This document shows positions 46,916 through 58,315 of a stretch of DNA of 64,000 nucleotides, piece after piece (position 1 is the first letter of the stretch; each line of letters opens with the position of its first letter). Origin of the DNA: Aldrovandia affinis (Eukaryota; Chordata; Actinopteri; Notacanthiformes; Halosauridae). Location: NCBI GenBank assembly GCA_029706075.1, contig JAINUG010000055.1, positions 4,224,399 to 4,288,398 on the forward strand. Direction: 5' to 3'. A model generated the notes under the pieces. It did not search any database, was not told where the DNA came from, and saw nothing but the letters and a program-made list of their open reading frames with translations. A program made the position numbers and the translations under genes.

Positions 46916-47165
46916 TGAATTGTTTGAGCATGAAAATTAGGTAAATCATATGCCATGGCCATCTCAGTCACCAGATCTCAACCCAATTTAACCCTTTTCA
47001 CTCAGAACACAGATTCTGGAGCGGTGCCTGAGACAGCATGTAAAAATGTAAAATGTGAAGACAGCGTTTTCCACCACGTTCAACAAAACACCAAATGATG
47101 TTCCAGACACTTGTAGAATCTATGCCAAGGTGCAATTAAACTGTTCTGGTGGCCCAGCGCCCTAT
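46916..47165 (+). mobile_element. Tc1 DD37E family fragment
   Basis: GAGCATGAAAATTAGGTAAA and CAGTCACCAGATCTCAACCC match the transposase of the element at 5631, and CCAGACACTTGTAGAATC matches its 3' region at 26640. Stops interrupt the frame (HEN-stop-VNHMPW), and the terminal repeat is lost. Confidence 0.75.
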
Positions 47166-47553
47166 TAATCAGTCAAATCAACAAATTATTTATATATGAT
47201 ATGACTCATTTAGAACAAGGTTACCTTTTTTAATTGATTCAATTATAGACTGGCAGGTGAAATCAGTGGGGGCCTAATTGCTCAACGTGTGGACACCTGG
47301 GGCCTATTTATAAAAAGTTGCGTAGAAACCATCCTACATTTGATGTGCGTAAGTGTGATTCAGATAAACTGAACGTACGCACAAAAAAAACGTGCATACG
47401 CCACTCCCCCAGATGTGAAATCTCTAAATCACAAATTATCTTGTAATTGTGCGTAGCTGAATGGTTTTAGATCTCCGCCTTGTAAACACCCCCTAATTAA
47501 TATCATTAGCATATAAAGGAGCTTGAATCAAAACACAAATCCTCTACTTGATA

Positions 47554-47756
47554 ATGGCGAGCTGCAAGAAAAATAATTTTAGCGAGGCCGAAATCGAGGT
47601 CCTGTTGGCGGAGGTGCAGATGCGTGCAAGGACGCCTTTCCAGTGGCTTTACCAATAAAACCAAGTATGTGGCCTGGCAGTCCGTAGCCCAGGCTGTGAA
47701 TGAGGGGGTGTGGGCAGCAAAGGTCCCTGAAGGACGGAAAGAAAAAGTGGTCTGAT
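47554..47756 (+). pseudogene. Harbinger Myb/SANT-like protein remnant
   Basis: From the ATG the frame reads MASCKKNNFSEAEIEVLLAE, the start of the Myb/SANT-like DNA-binding protein that accompanies Harbinger transposases. After about 30 codons a shift leads into SGFTNKTKYVAWQSVAQAVN and then KVPEGRK in another frame. The last part of the motif, KKWSDLKLR, appears after a second shift near 47735. Such proteins bind the element ends and help import the transposase (family knowledge). This one is dead. Confidence 0.72.
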
Positions 47757-48184
47757 TTAAAACTGAGGTCAAAATCTTTAATAACTCATTCCCTTCTTAT
47801 TGCGCGGTTGGCCATATCTTCGAGAAGTGACAATGCTGCCATTCTTCCTCTTGCAAACCACTGCATTATTGGACATTTTATAGCCTACAAATTGACTGAA
47901 ATGTTTTACACGTGTGGAACCATAATATGTATATTAAATACATTTCCTTCAAGGATGTGTCAATTATGCTAATATGGGTAGTTTTGGAAAACCAATATGA
48001 GTTTTTGTTTTGTTTTAAACAAAAAAGTAGCCTAGAAAGTAGCCTAGCTTATGTTGTTTGAATTTATTAATAACTTTATTGTGCAAACCATTACGTATAG
48101 CCTAATCAATGTGTTCAATCTGGTAATATTACTACTACTACTAATAATAATAATGAGCTCTTAGATTTCTGAATACATTTTACA

Positions 48185-48605
48185 TTACATTTACATTTTA
48201 AGCATTTAGCAGACACTCTTATCCAGAGCGACTTACAATATGTATATTAATACATTGTAGGAACAATCATAGTACGCGCAAGAGATCAGTGCAGTAATAC
48301 AGTGATAGACATCATTGCAGGCAGCTGCGGACCATATCTGGAACACTGGGAAGGAAAAGGTTAGTTTTTTTTATGGAGTAAGGAGGGGTATATAGTGTTG
48401 AGTAGGCAGTGGTGATGACAATTAGCTAGATGTACAGAATTCAGTGGTAGTGGAGTCTGGAAAGGTGGGTTTTGAGTCTCTTGCGGAAATTGCAAGCGAT
48501 TCCGTGGTCCTGACCGATTGCGGAAGGTCGTTCCACCAGCAAGGGGTCAGGACAGAGAAGAGACGAGACCGCGAATACCTGCAGTACTCCAACATTGCCA
48601 CAAGG
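48185..48605 (-). mobile_element. LINE 3'-end fragment sharing the V-SINE tail
   Basis: On the minus strand it encodes the end of a reverse-transcriptase ORF (PCWWNDLPQSVRTTESLA and, after a shift, FRKRLKTHLSRLHYH), then a 3' UTR ending TCGCTCTGGATAAGAGTGTC TGCTAAATGC. That tail is the same as in the V-SINEs of this window. It is nested in the Harbinger relic. Confidence 0.78.
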
Positions 48606-48759
48606 AAACGTGCGTATGCCAAGTTGGAACCTGACGTGGAGCTGGGTACTTTTCCACGTCAAAGACCGTTTTTATAAATCTGAACTTTGGCGTGGATTTG
48701 AGCGTATGCACGTTCTAAGATCAAGTCTGTGCGTAAGCATGTTTTATAAATGAGGCCCC

Positions 48760-49217
48760 TGGTCACTCAAACTAAACCATTTCTGGACAATGAAGAGTTC
48801 AATGACAGAGCAATGAGAACCTGCATTGTGTTGAAATAAGTTTAAGGAAGAAATGATGGTAGAACTTACACATGTTTTCAGCAATGTTAAATGATCAAGA
48901 AATTAGCTGTTACATAAACTGACATATTAAATATGGGAGATCCTGAGTCACCAGAACATAAAAGCACACATGTTAATTTCACATATGCACAAACAAGGTT
49001 TTCCTGTACGCAGCTTTGACACCTGCTACAGTACTGTAGCTATGTTGGTCTCCTGTATTTCAAACATGATGTAGGCTACTCACCACTGGGCACGGGCAAG
49101 TTGAGATTAAAACCTTCTCTCAAACAGCCTACACTTGGCATTTGCAGTCAAATCAAGTTATCAAAAGCAAACCTCTTATAAATATGCACATTTAGTATTA
49201 CTATTTAAAAATGGGTA
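48760..49217. other. No gene seen
   Basis: Mixed AT-rich sequence without recognised repeats. Confidence 0.4.
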
Positions 49218-50266
49218 CTGTCACATGCCACGTGACAAACCCTGGATGGGAAACAGAGCAGCCAGGAGACGGAGTGGAGTTTGTCGGTCTACAGACCGGA
49301 TTTTATTAATTCGATTGCTGTCTCTCCCCCCCCAGACATGGGGAAGAGACAGTGGGAGTAGCAGGTTAACATATAACAAAGACAAACACAGACACAAACA
49401 CAAAATCTTCACTCTACTCGCTGTGAAGCTTTCGGGTAAAAACAACAAACTAAAATAACAAGCTAAAATAATCATAACTTATGGGACACCGCGCCTCTGC
49501 ATCCGGAGTTCCCTTGGAACCTCCCCAGGCACACACATATCCAGTGACCTTTCAAGTGCTTCCCACCCATTCATACGGAGACACTCGCCACTCCCCACAG
49601 TGAGAGTTTTCTGGCAACCAGCCCCGAGACACCCTTCACTCTTCCAGTGAGAGTTCTCGGGCTGTTGCCCAGAAACACTCTCCACTGCCCGAGTGCAAGC
49701 TCTCTTTCACTAAAACTGAGGGCACACCAGGGCACCCTCTCGCTCTCCACAATCACACCGAGGGAGAGAGGCGGACACTCTTAGTGCACCCCTTCCCCAC
49801 ACACACAAGAAGCACTCTACTCAGTCACTTTCGACAAACGCCCACAACATACCACAACATACCACAACATACCACAACATACGTGCACGCACACTCACAC
49901 ACACATCAAGACAAGACTGACTAACTCCCCACTCGCCCCACCTGCTCTTAAATAGGCTTAGTTTCTGCCTAGCTCAGGTGGGACTCGTGAGGCAATTACC
50001 CAATCACAATCACTCAACTCACATTCTCACACAGACACCCAATCAGCCAATTGACTTCCATATCAATTGACTGATTGACACCAATTAAATAATTAAATAA
50101 TAATTAAACCAATTATGGCCTTTGGAGCAACCTTCCGGGCCACGGTTTACTCTCACACCCTGTGAGAGTGCCAAACCTGCCCCTGGAAAGTCTACCTGCT
50201 CCAAAGGCCTCCACAACACAGACAACCATGCCACTCCCACGTGGCCGAGACCGACGTCCTCCACAG
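49218..50266 (-). mobile_element. LTR-like block of about 1 kb (candidate)
   Basis: Starts TGTCACATGCC and may end CCTCCACA, giving TG...CA limits. On the minus strand a GAATTAATAAAATCC poly-A signal lies near one end. Four tandem CCACAACATA units occur at 49842-49881, and near-direct variants of a GAGAGTTTTCTGGCAACCAG-type unit occur at 49600-49680. No coding region or target duplication was confirmed. Confidence 0.3.
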
Positions 50267-50347
50267 GTACATATCAACTATTTTATGGATACAAATATGA
50301 TACGGCTATGGTATTCTGCTCTGTAGAGTTCTTGATGGACCGTTCTT

Positions 50348-50694
50348 TTTTTTACAATTCGTTTTTTCTGATTTTATCCCCGGTTTTCTCCCAATTTGGT
50401 AGCCAATTACTCCCTCTATTCTTAGGTCAATCCCCTCCCTCGTAGTTTGCTGCCATAGCCCTGTGACCGGCAGTGACAAAGTCGAAGCATCATCTCCTCC
50501 GAAACGGAACTCGTCATGCTGTCGACTGTAACTCCGGCACCCCAGAACCACTCCTGTGCGCAGCGAACTGTGTCGGCTTCCCTCCCCCGGTGGCACTCCC
50601 AGCCAGAGCCGACTCTGACGCGACAGGGAATTGAACCCCGGTCATCGTGGCCAGCATCGGACGTTGAAACCACTACACCACGCGGGAGGCCTTC
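50348..50694 (-). mobile_element. tRNA-derived SINE with 14-bp target duplication
   Basis: On the minus strand it begins with a tRNA-like head: A box GTGGTGTAGTGG and B box GGGGTTCAATTCCC. The body ends in a LINE-like tail (GGCTACCAAATTGGGAGAAA) and a short A run. The perfect 14-base direct repeat GATGGACCGTTCTT flanks it at 50334-50347 and 50695-50708, proving insertion by target-primed retrotransposition. It shares its tail with 51310-51650. Confidence 0.9.
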
Positions 50695-51309
50695 GATGGA
50701 CCGTTCTTGATGAAAGTGTCTGCTCACGCCCTCAAACCAAATTTGCAGTCAATTGATTTAGAGTGTCTTGCCTGTTTAGCCTTGCACTTTGAACTAATAC
50801 ACAGACATCACAGCCCAGGAGTATGCACTTCCTAGGAAAGTTGCCCTTTGTTGATGATGTCTTTCCTTCAGTGTTCAATTACCTTAGACACTGTTCCTCA
50901 TGAATGGAAAGGAATGGGAATATTTAGGACCTTTATCTTGTATGTCATGCATAGCCATTTCTGACATAATATGGCCTTAAATAAATATAAGCATAAATTG
51001 AATGATGCTTTAATAGGAATTAAAAGTGTCTAAGAACAATTAACAGTTACAATTCAGAGGCTGCGAGAACAATTAGCAGTTACAATTCAGAGGTTGCAAT
51101 TCGGGTTGGAACAAAAACCACTGTGCACAATGGGCCCCCAGGGCCGAGGTTGTAGAACCTCTGTTTTGTATGTGCACTGTACAGCAAATAATCGAAAATA
51201 ATTTATTTTGTGGCAAATGCATACAAAGCAGCAGTTACACAATCATGTAAGGGAGAATTTTTAATTTGTGATAAGTAACAGTCCTCTTCAAAAGTGTAAC
51301 CTTTTTAAT

Positions 51310-51650
51310 TTATTTTAAACATTTTAATTGTTCCAGATTTTTTCGCCCAATTTAGTGGCCAATCATACGGTCTATTTATTGAGTTTAGCCCTCCCCACAC
51401 AAATTCGAGACGGAATTCATCCACCCACATTCTGGAGTCACCCTTACGTGTTTCTCAGTGAACTCGTGCCGGCTCACCCTCCCCCTTCCCCTGGGGCGGA
51501 CAGCCAAACGCCGCCCCAGATCAGGGCTCCCCACCAGGGCCGGTCTGGTACAGTTGGGTTTCGAACCACAACCGTGATAGGCAGCTCACACTCGTAAAGG
51601 ACCAGCCAATACGGGTGCATTAGACCACTATGCTATCGGTGGCCCGATAG
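51310..51650 (-). mobile_element. tRNA-derived SINE, related tail
   Basis: The minus-strand head has GATAGCATAGTGGTCTAATG (A box) and GTGGTTCGAAACCC (B box). The 3' part GGCCACTAAATTGGGCGAAA matches the tail of the SINE at 50348. The middle differs. A degenerate target duplication is possible (AGTGTAACCTTTT against AGTGCACCCTTTA). Confidence 0.75.
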
Positions 51651-52604
51651 TGCACCCTTTAAAAGAGCAGATAATTGTTTGCAAATTCCTTCTTCATTGG
51701 TCGCTATAATGGTGCACAATCAGAAAGGAAGCAAACCCCATAGGCTACTGTTGTGATGCTTAATAATACTGTTTATTGTTTACATATATGAAAGGACATT
51801 TCAATACCCATGGGTCTTTGTCAGTTTTTCACAGTTTTTTTGTCAGAGCTCCCTGAATTAATCTTGTGAGCACAGAGACCGACAGAGTCAACCACTCACC
51901 AGACAAAAGAATTCACCTTCAGAGAGAGAAAGAATTGCCAATCCTGAAAGACGTACGCTGCAAACATTGCATTGAACCAAAATGTATTTGTGTTTGAGGT
52001 CTGCCATTCTCAGCATGACGCATTACAACGAGCAGTTGAAATGTGATTGGTTTGATGGAGACAAATACATATGCATTGACTGAATGTGTATTTCAGTTGC
52101 ACACCTGATACAATGTCCATGAACTGTTGATGAACAAAGTTCAATTCTGCATCGTCCCATATTGAAAGGTATTATCTGCACCAACCCCCACCCACCCCTC
52201 CTTTTATTGACAAACACATACTCTTTTCAGGTTCCAACAACTCTATGATTCAACCTGTATGCTTCAACTACTTACAATAGCACTTGTAAGCAGTTTGCAC
52301 ACACACGGGAGATATTAACAAGCTCTGATGCTTATCAGCATATGCAGTGACATGTTAAATGGGCTCGCACTCCACAAACTGCATTAAACCAGCCTGTTAA
52401 TCAGAGAAGAATCCAACAGGATTCCCCCGACAGAGACAGAAATGAACAGAATTATTGAGAGCTCTCAAATATTTCTGAAACTTGTCATATTGTCCACCGT
52501 TGCTTTTGCTCCTCAACCATTTTTTTTTTTTTAATCCCCTCCCCTGCTCAGTCTGGAATACTGGAATAATGGGATACTCTGTTGAGCAGCTCCTCGCGAG
52601 CAAC
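51651..52604. other. No gene seen
   Basis: Unique-looking AT-rich sequence. ORFs up to 69 codons show no features. Confidence 0.4.
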
Positions 52605-52700
52605 AATTTACGTTTACAATTTTGTTATTCGGTGGATGCTTTTCTCCAAAGCGACTTACAAGAGTGCAATAACGTGGCTATAGATCATCGCTAGAGCTAT
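52605..52700 (-). mobile_element. LINE/SINE tail fragment
   Basis: GGTGGATGCTTTTCTCCAAA followed by GCGACTTACAAGAGTG is a diverged version of the tail seen at 48198-48240, in the same orientation. Confidence 0.6.
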
Positions 52701-52818
52701 CGAACAGTACAGCCTAATCATTGCCGAAGTTTGGGGCACAAAACCTGTCATAAAAAAGGAAGAGAAATGTTATTACTTTATTTATTTTATTATATTGCAA
52801 CACTCTACGGGGTTTGGT

Positions 52819-52975
52819 TGTAGGTGTTACGTGGTGTAGTGCAACTCAAGAGACAGATCCACGGTCAAATGTAACAAAAATAGTTTTAATTAAAGAAAAT
52901 CTGCTCTATTCAACCTGTAACCTGAAACCTGGCTCCTTTTATTCACTGTTGATTGGGTGTTAATTGATTGCCACA
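52819..52975 (-). mobile_element. Short TGTGG...-type terminal element (candidate)
   Basis: On the minus strand it begins TGTGGCAATCAATTAACACC and a TA repeat follows on the outer side, as for the LTRs at 37370 and 45524. It may end CACCTACA. It carries a GAATAAAAGG motif. Only 157 bases; its status as an LTR is unproven. Confidence 0.35.
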
Positions 52976-52996
52976 ATATATATATATATATATACA

Positions 52997-53312
52997 CACT
53001 ACCTGTCAAAAGTTTTAGAACGCCCCCATTTTTCCAGTTTTTACTGAAATTAAAGAGTTCAAGTCCAGTGAATAACCTGAAATGGTACAAAGGTAAGTGG
53101 TAAACTGCCAGAGGTTAAAAAAAAAGTTTAGGTTACCAAAAACGGAAAGATAATGTAAATTTCAGAATGATAAGAAAAGGCCCTTTTCAGGGAACAAGTA
53201 ATGGGTTAACGTGGGTTAACAGTCACTCTGTGCAAGTGACTCTGGATCCAGCAAAAGATCCCCAGACCATCACGCTTCCTCCTCCATGTTTGACAGTTGG
53301 TCACCACCACTG
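52997..53312 (-). mobile_element. Tc1-like element, truncated
   Basis: Starts after a TA run with CACTACCTGTCAAAAGTTTT, the terminus also seen at 32467 and 38578. Near 53228-53300 the minus strand encodes VKHGGGSVMVWGSF, a hallmark Tc1 transposase motif. This links the MITEs of this terminus to an autonomous Tc1 family. The other end is missing. Confidence 0.8.
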
Positions 53313-53876
53313 CCCAAAAATGTACAAAAAAAATATTTTTCAGTTTCAAGAAGATTGAGGTGAGGTCTGAAAAGGTGAGTTTTCAGTCGTTTGCAGAAGT
53401 CCTTCCACCATCCCCGCCCGGTCAGGGTGGCGGAATAACCTCGGTACCCTCCCCCCTCCCCACCCCAGCTCTCATTCTTCTTGATGCCAATGAGTCAGAT
53501 GATGTTCAATTAAGAGGAGGCCTAATGGCTGTTCAGTGCACGAAAATGTGTGTACCTGATTACAGCTCTTATGGATGTCATTGAGTGGCCCGGCCATTTG
53601 GCGTACCACGTGAAATATCTTACCTTGGCCCCCGGCCTGTTCGGAAAGGTACATCACCACCACGTCTCCACATTATTAAAAGTGAATCAATGCTGAAAAT
53701 AAATAACGAATGGCATCTTGAAACCAGTAACCCTCCAGAAAATACTCTTAAATAAACGAGGAAACCTGATGGATTGTGATATATAGATATATAGGCTTTT
53801 CAAGGTGGGCGCTTCAGGTATTCTGATGCTTTCCACATAGCCCTGCCTAGAGTCTGATCAGAGAAAATATATAACC

Positions 53877-53880
<4 letters not shown>

Positions 53881-53946
<66 letters not shown>
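53881..53946. repeat. (GT)n then (AT)n microsatellite
   Basis: About 25 GT units followed by about 8 AT units, directly abutting a TGTGG element end. Confidence 0.95.
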
Positions 53947-54303
53947 TGTGGCAGACTGCCGGGGGAGGTGCAGGGAGTGGTGATAGAGGGGAAATACGTG
54001 CTGGCTCCACCCCCAAACCTTATATGCAGGTCCGGAGGAAATAAGACGCACAGCTGACTACTTGGGAATATAAGAGAGGCGTTGCCCCTAGCCAGTTGCA
54101 AAGTACCATGAGGGAAACACATGGAGAATATAAGAGAAATTGCTATTGTGGATTGGATATTTGTGTATGACCTGGATTGTTTCAACATCCTGAATTGTTA
54201 CCGACTGGATTGCCTGAGAACTAAGTATTGTATAAAAACCTGGGAAATGAACAACGACTACGGAAATGGATAACGGATTTGGACTGTTTGCTTTATTTCT
54301 AAT
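53947..54303 (+). mobile_element. LTR-like element, TGTGGCAG start
   Basis: Begins TGTGGCAGACTGCCGGGG next to a TA repeat, has a TGTATAAAAACC box and later TTTCTAATAAAAATA as a poly-A-type signal. Its start resembles that of the LTR at 37370 (minus strand), but the rest differs, so it is a different family. The 3' limit blends into an ACAAT repeat. Confidence 0.5.
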
Positions 54304-54376
54304 AAAAATACAATACAATATAATATAATACAATACAATACAGTACAGTGCTAATATACAAATACAGTACAGATAA
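54304..54376. repeat. (ACAAT)n-like pentanucleotide repeat
   Basis: Imperfect ACAAT, ATAAT and ACAGT units. Confidence 0.8.
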
Positions 54377-54654
54377 CGGTTATGTACACAGTTAAGGTGC
54401 AAGAGTGTGCAAAAGGGCAGAGTAAAAGTCAACGGCACAGTTAAAATGAGAGTGTGCAAGTGAACAGGGGGGGGATAGAGGAAGGAATATATATATATAT
54501 ATATATATACAAGTATAAAAATAAATATAACCATATCTATCCAACCATATAAATAAACCATTTAAGTGTATATTACTGGGTCCTTTCTGCACATTGGTGC
54601 TTGCACCTGTGGTTAGAATGTCCAAGCAGCTTGACTGCAGTAGCTACCATTCAG

Positions 54655-54869
54655 TCAAAGCATTTATTTAGCAGACGCTCTTATCTTGGGTGAGTTACAC
54701 GGATTACATTTATTTACATACAATCCATTTATGCAGCTGGATATGTTACTGAAGCAATTCAGGTTAAGTAGCTTTGCTCAAGGGTTCAATGGCCATGCCC
54801 CGCCTGGGAATCGAACCTGCAGCCTTTGTGTTACAAGCTCTGTTCCCCTAACGCTCACACTGCACTGTG
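54655..54869 (-). mobile_element. V-SINE (tRNA-derived), reversed
   Basis: In reverse it shows the tail (TTTAGCAGACGCTCTTATC), the core (GTAGCTTTGCTCAAGGGTTC, CATGCCCCGCC) and the B box (GGGAATCGAACCTGCAGCC) of the family at 20436. Confidence 0.87.
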
Positions 54870-55674
54870 GATTTGAGAATTCTTTATCCCTGGGACAATA
54901 CGGGTCCGAAGCCAGGTCAGCCCAGAGAAGGGATAAATAGGCCAAGGAGAGTACAATCCGCTGTGACAAGTAGATCGTGACAATTTCTCTTCTAATTCAA
55001 TCTTCCCACCGGCGCAATAGATTGACTTATCCTCAAATAAACTTGATTTGCCATTATAAATTGATTTTGGCGCACAGAATGATTCATTAAAAAATATAGA
55101 TGGCATTATATCAACCCCCCATCCCGCCCACACGTAACACAGTCCTTATCCCCGACCTTTATCCGAGCGGGATAAGAGGAACCACAGAGTCTTGCAATCA
55201 CCGGCTCCGTGTTTAAGAACCACGCTGGGTACTGTACAAGATTTAAGGAGCTTTTGAAAACGGACAATTGCTATGACCATAAATGTCACCAAATATGAAA
55301 TACTTCATTGCGGTTAAATTGACTTAAGTTAACGCAGACCTGAGGGGCTGAGAGGCGGGAAGACTGAAGCGATGGGCGCGGGTTGTAAATTAAGCCATCT
55401 TCTACTGGAGCTTGGGAGCTCCCACAGGCAGGGCTGGGTTTCTCTAGCACCACTGAGTGAGTTGTGGGAGAACATTAAAAACCCTGACGACGTGATGGGG
55501 GGCATAAACCATCTCCATGTCTCGTTAAAGAAAAAGGGCAGAGTGTGCCACTTAACCAGTTCATCATTGTTTTACAGTTAATACATAACTCCCTGCAATG
55601 AATTACATATTGTTCTGCAATACAGTTATTGCAGCACATTAAAGATGTGATTCCACTGCGTATATACAAGTAGC
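54870..55674. other. No gene seen
   Basis: Mixed sequence. Short ORFs on both strands show no features. Confidence 0.4.
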
Positions 55675-55875
55675 TGCCGCCACCATCAACAAAACACCAA
55701 ATGATGGAATGTCTCGCAGAAGAATGCTGTTGCCGGTTGAGTAGAGTACAGTAGAGTTCCAGACACTTGTGGAATCTATATCAAGATGCATTAAAGCTGT
55801 TCTTGCTGCTCGTGGTGGCCCAACGCCACCAACACTTTATGTTGGTGTTCCCTTTTATTTTGTTACCTGTGTGTG
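55675..55875 (+). mobile_element. Tc1 DD37E family, 3' end
   Basis: CCACCATCAACAAAACACCA, GAGTTCCAGACACTTGTGGA and CGTGGTGGCCCAACGCC match the 3' end at 26570. It finishes CCCTTTTATTTTGTTACCTG, a diverged terminal repeat. Confidence 0.75.
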
Positions 55876-58315
55876 TGTGCGCGTGTGTATATAGTGTATA
55901 ATTATATCACTATATATTTAATGAAAGCTAAGGATGTCTAAATCTAATAAATTATTTGACATAAAGCCAAACAGAAAAAGCAATAGATGCTATGCTGATA
56001 AAGGAAAATAACTGAATTTGGATGGGGGGAAAAGAGAGATTAGTAGAGCCAGCTCAGGCCTTTGGCTGTGTGCTGTTTTCAGGTGAATCTGCGTCGCTCT
56101 AAAAGCAAATAAACATTGCACATCCATCCCCTGCCAAACCATACTGTAAAAGGACAAGGGCTAACAGGCACGCCAAGCCACTAAAGCAGAGAATATTGAC
56201 TTGTGGAAATAGTTTTATTTATTTATTTTGTCTTGTGACAACCAGGAGTCTTGCAAAATATGTCACTGACTTCCAAAATATTTATATGGTTTTTTTTCTC
56301 AATGCTGATGGCATCATCATGAAAAATAAAGGGTTCGAGTGTACTACACGAGAAAACACACCCGCGGCAATGGACAGGTTCAGTGACTAATTAGACATTT
56401 TAAGGTTGTCAAGAGGACAGTTAAAGGTGTACTTGCAGGCTAAGTGGAACGCTCAAAGTGCTTTTTCATGTTCTCAAAATGCCAGAAGTCTCCAGGGGTT
56501 AACATCCCCATGTTAAAAAATAAAGAAATAAAAAAACCATTATCACTTAAGTAGTTGGAAAGAAGACACGGGGACACTTAGCCGGAGAAAGGTTCGCGAA
56601 GAATGAGAAATTACAGCAATTGTGTGCTGCATTTAATGGAATAATCCACATCTGCTGTTTGAAAACCATATTTCATCAATGGGGTAAGGTGACAATTAAG
56701 GGCATGCGCACCGTTCTGAGTAGAGCAAATAAACCTACTGAGTCCCAACTGCTGCTTAGTTATAGACTACAGAAGGGCTGTCAGAGCATCAGTAATTCGA
56801 TTGCTCACTGAAAGCTCTAGCATCCAATTACACTGCAGGTGGAAAGTTAAATACATGACTTTCGCTAGGGCTACCCATCACTCTGGGAAACAAATGCAAA
56901 CCAAACTGACATGAACATCCTTTTTTATTAAAGAGTCATGATGTATAGAGGACTTTGTTAATTTGTTTTTAAAATGTGTTATATACACTGCACGGTGGAG
57001 TATAACATTCATTCATAAAAATAAAAAAAGATTTTACATTTCAATGATATTTGTATAGAGCTTTTTACACATAACTGGCACAAAGATACTTAACAGAAAA
57101 AGTAAAAACACACAGGTATACATATATATATAACCTAGAACCTTCTAAAGAGTAGTTTTAAGGATCAAGAGAAATCGAGGATCAAGTGTCACAGAAAATC
57201 TGGGGGAAAAAATCTATGCATACCAAAGAGCGGCCTGGATTCAAGCAAAATGTGTCCTTAAATTCGACTCACAATTATATCCAAGGGCTTGGGTTTGTCT
57301 TCACAAGCATCATTTGGCAGTTCAGATACAACTAGTCATGTAAGCAAAAGCAATAGCTTTGGATTGTTATCTTCGTAACAAACTCTCTTCACTTCTTCGT
57401 ACCCATTGATTTCCTATGTTTATCTATTCAAGCCCCTACTTTCACAGACGTAAAGCTATTTGTGGTTTGGATTGTGGTTTATATTGGAGCTGTTACAGGG
57501 ATTCATGCTTTTTAATGTATAATCTAGATCTGTGTTGCCTTTATTATAGGTTCTTTGTGCATTGTTGTTTTCTGCTGGTTATACTGTGGGTTTTTATTTC
57601 TTCTTTGTATTCTGCATTGAATTGATTTACGTTATCCTGGACAAAGGTGCCTGCAAAATTAATGAATAAATAACCCATTTACACTATAAATAAATCACAT
57701 ATTGAGGTTTTTAATTGTGTATCACAGGACTTGTGAGGGCAAAAATAGCAGAATAGCCATTGAATCCTAATGTATGTTTTTTTTGTATATACCATTTTCC
57801 TATATGCCATACCATAGATAAACTCCATCATAGTTCCAAATGTTTTTTTTATATGTTTATTGAGTTTTTTTATGGCCCTATGGAGGATTTCTTCAGTGAG
57901 TGATTGACCATGAAGAGATTGTGGGAGCACATTAGAGAATTGGAACTGCACCATGATGTGAGGGAGAGTACCTGGTAACTGTATACCTGTCAGCTACAGT
58001 GATTCAGTGAGTGTGGCTGGCAACCCCGCAGGGTGGCACGTAATTGGGCTTTGCATTGCCTGGGAGGGTGGCTTGCCCCTGTCCCGTCGTACAATAGCGC
58101 CTCCTTTGGACAGCCGGGTGCCTGCCGTCTACTGCTGTCAAACTGAACATGAAATTCACTCCTCTGACTCACTAACTGCACAGCTCAGCTTGTGGACAGC
58201 AAAAATGGCTCGATATGACAAGTACACTCACTGGCTGTTTGCCGACTCCCATGGACATGTCTGCGCCGTTAATTAATGTGTCAGAATCATTCATGGACCG
58301 GCCATTTTGTGGACT
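55876..58315. other. No gene seen
   Basis: AT-rich with short TA and T runs (near 57122 and 57778). Nothing resembles a transposon or exon. The part 58010-58270 is GC-richer and unique-looking. Confidence 0.4.

Larger units (their letters stand above)
47299..48759. mobile_element. PIF/Harbinger-type transposon relic
   Basis: The ends are inverted: GGGGCCTATTTATAAAAAGT at the left and TTTTATAAATGAGGCCCC at the right, with subterminal GCGTAAG/GCGTATGC motifs repeated in both arms. Inside are a Myb-like gene remnant (47554-47756) and, nested, a LINE 3' fragment. No DDE transposase part is visible. Assignment to Harbinger rests on the Myb-like protein and end style. Confidence 0.7.
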
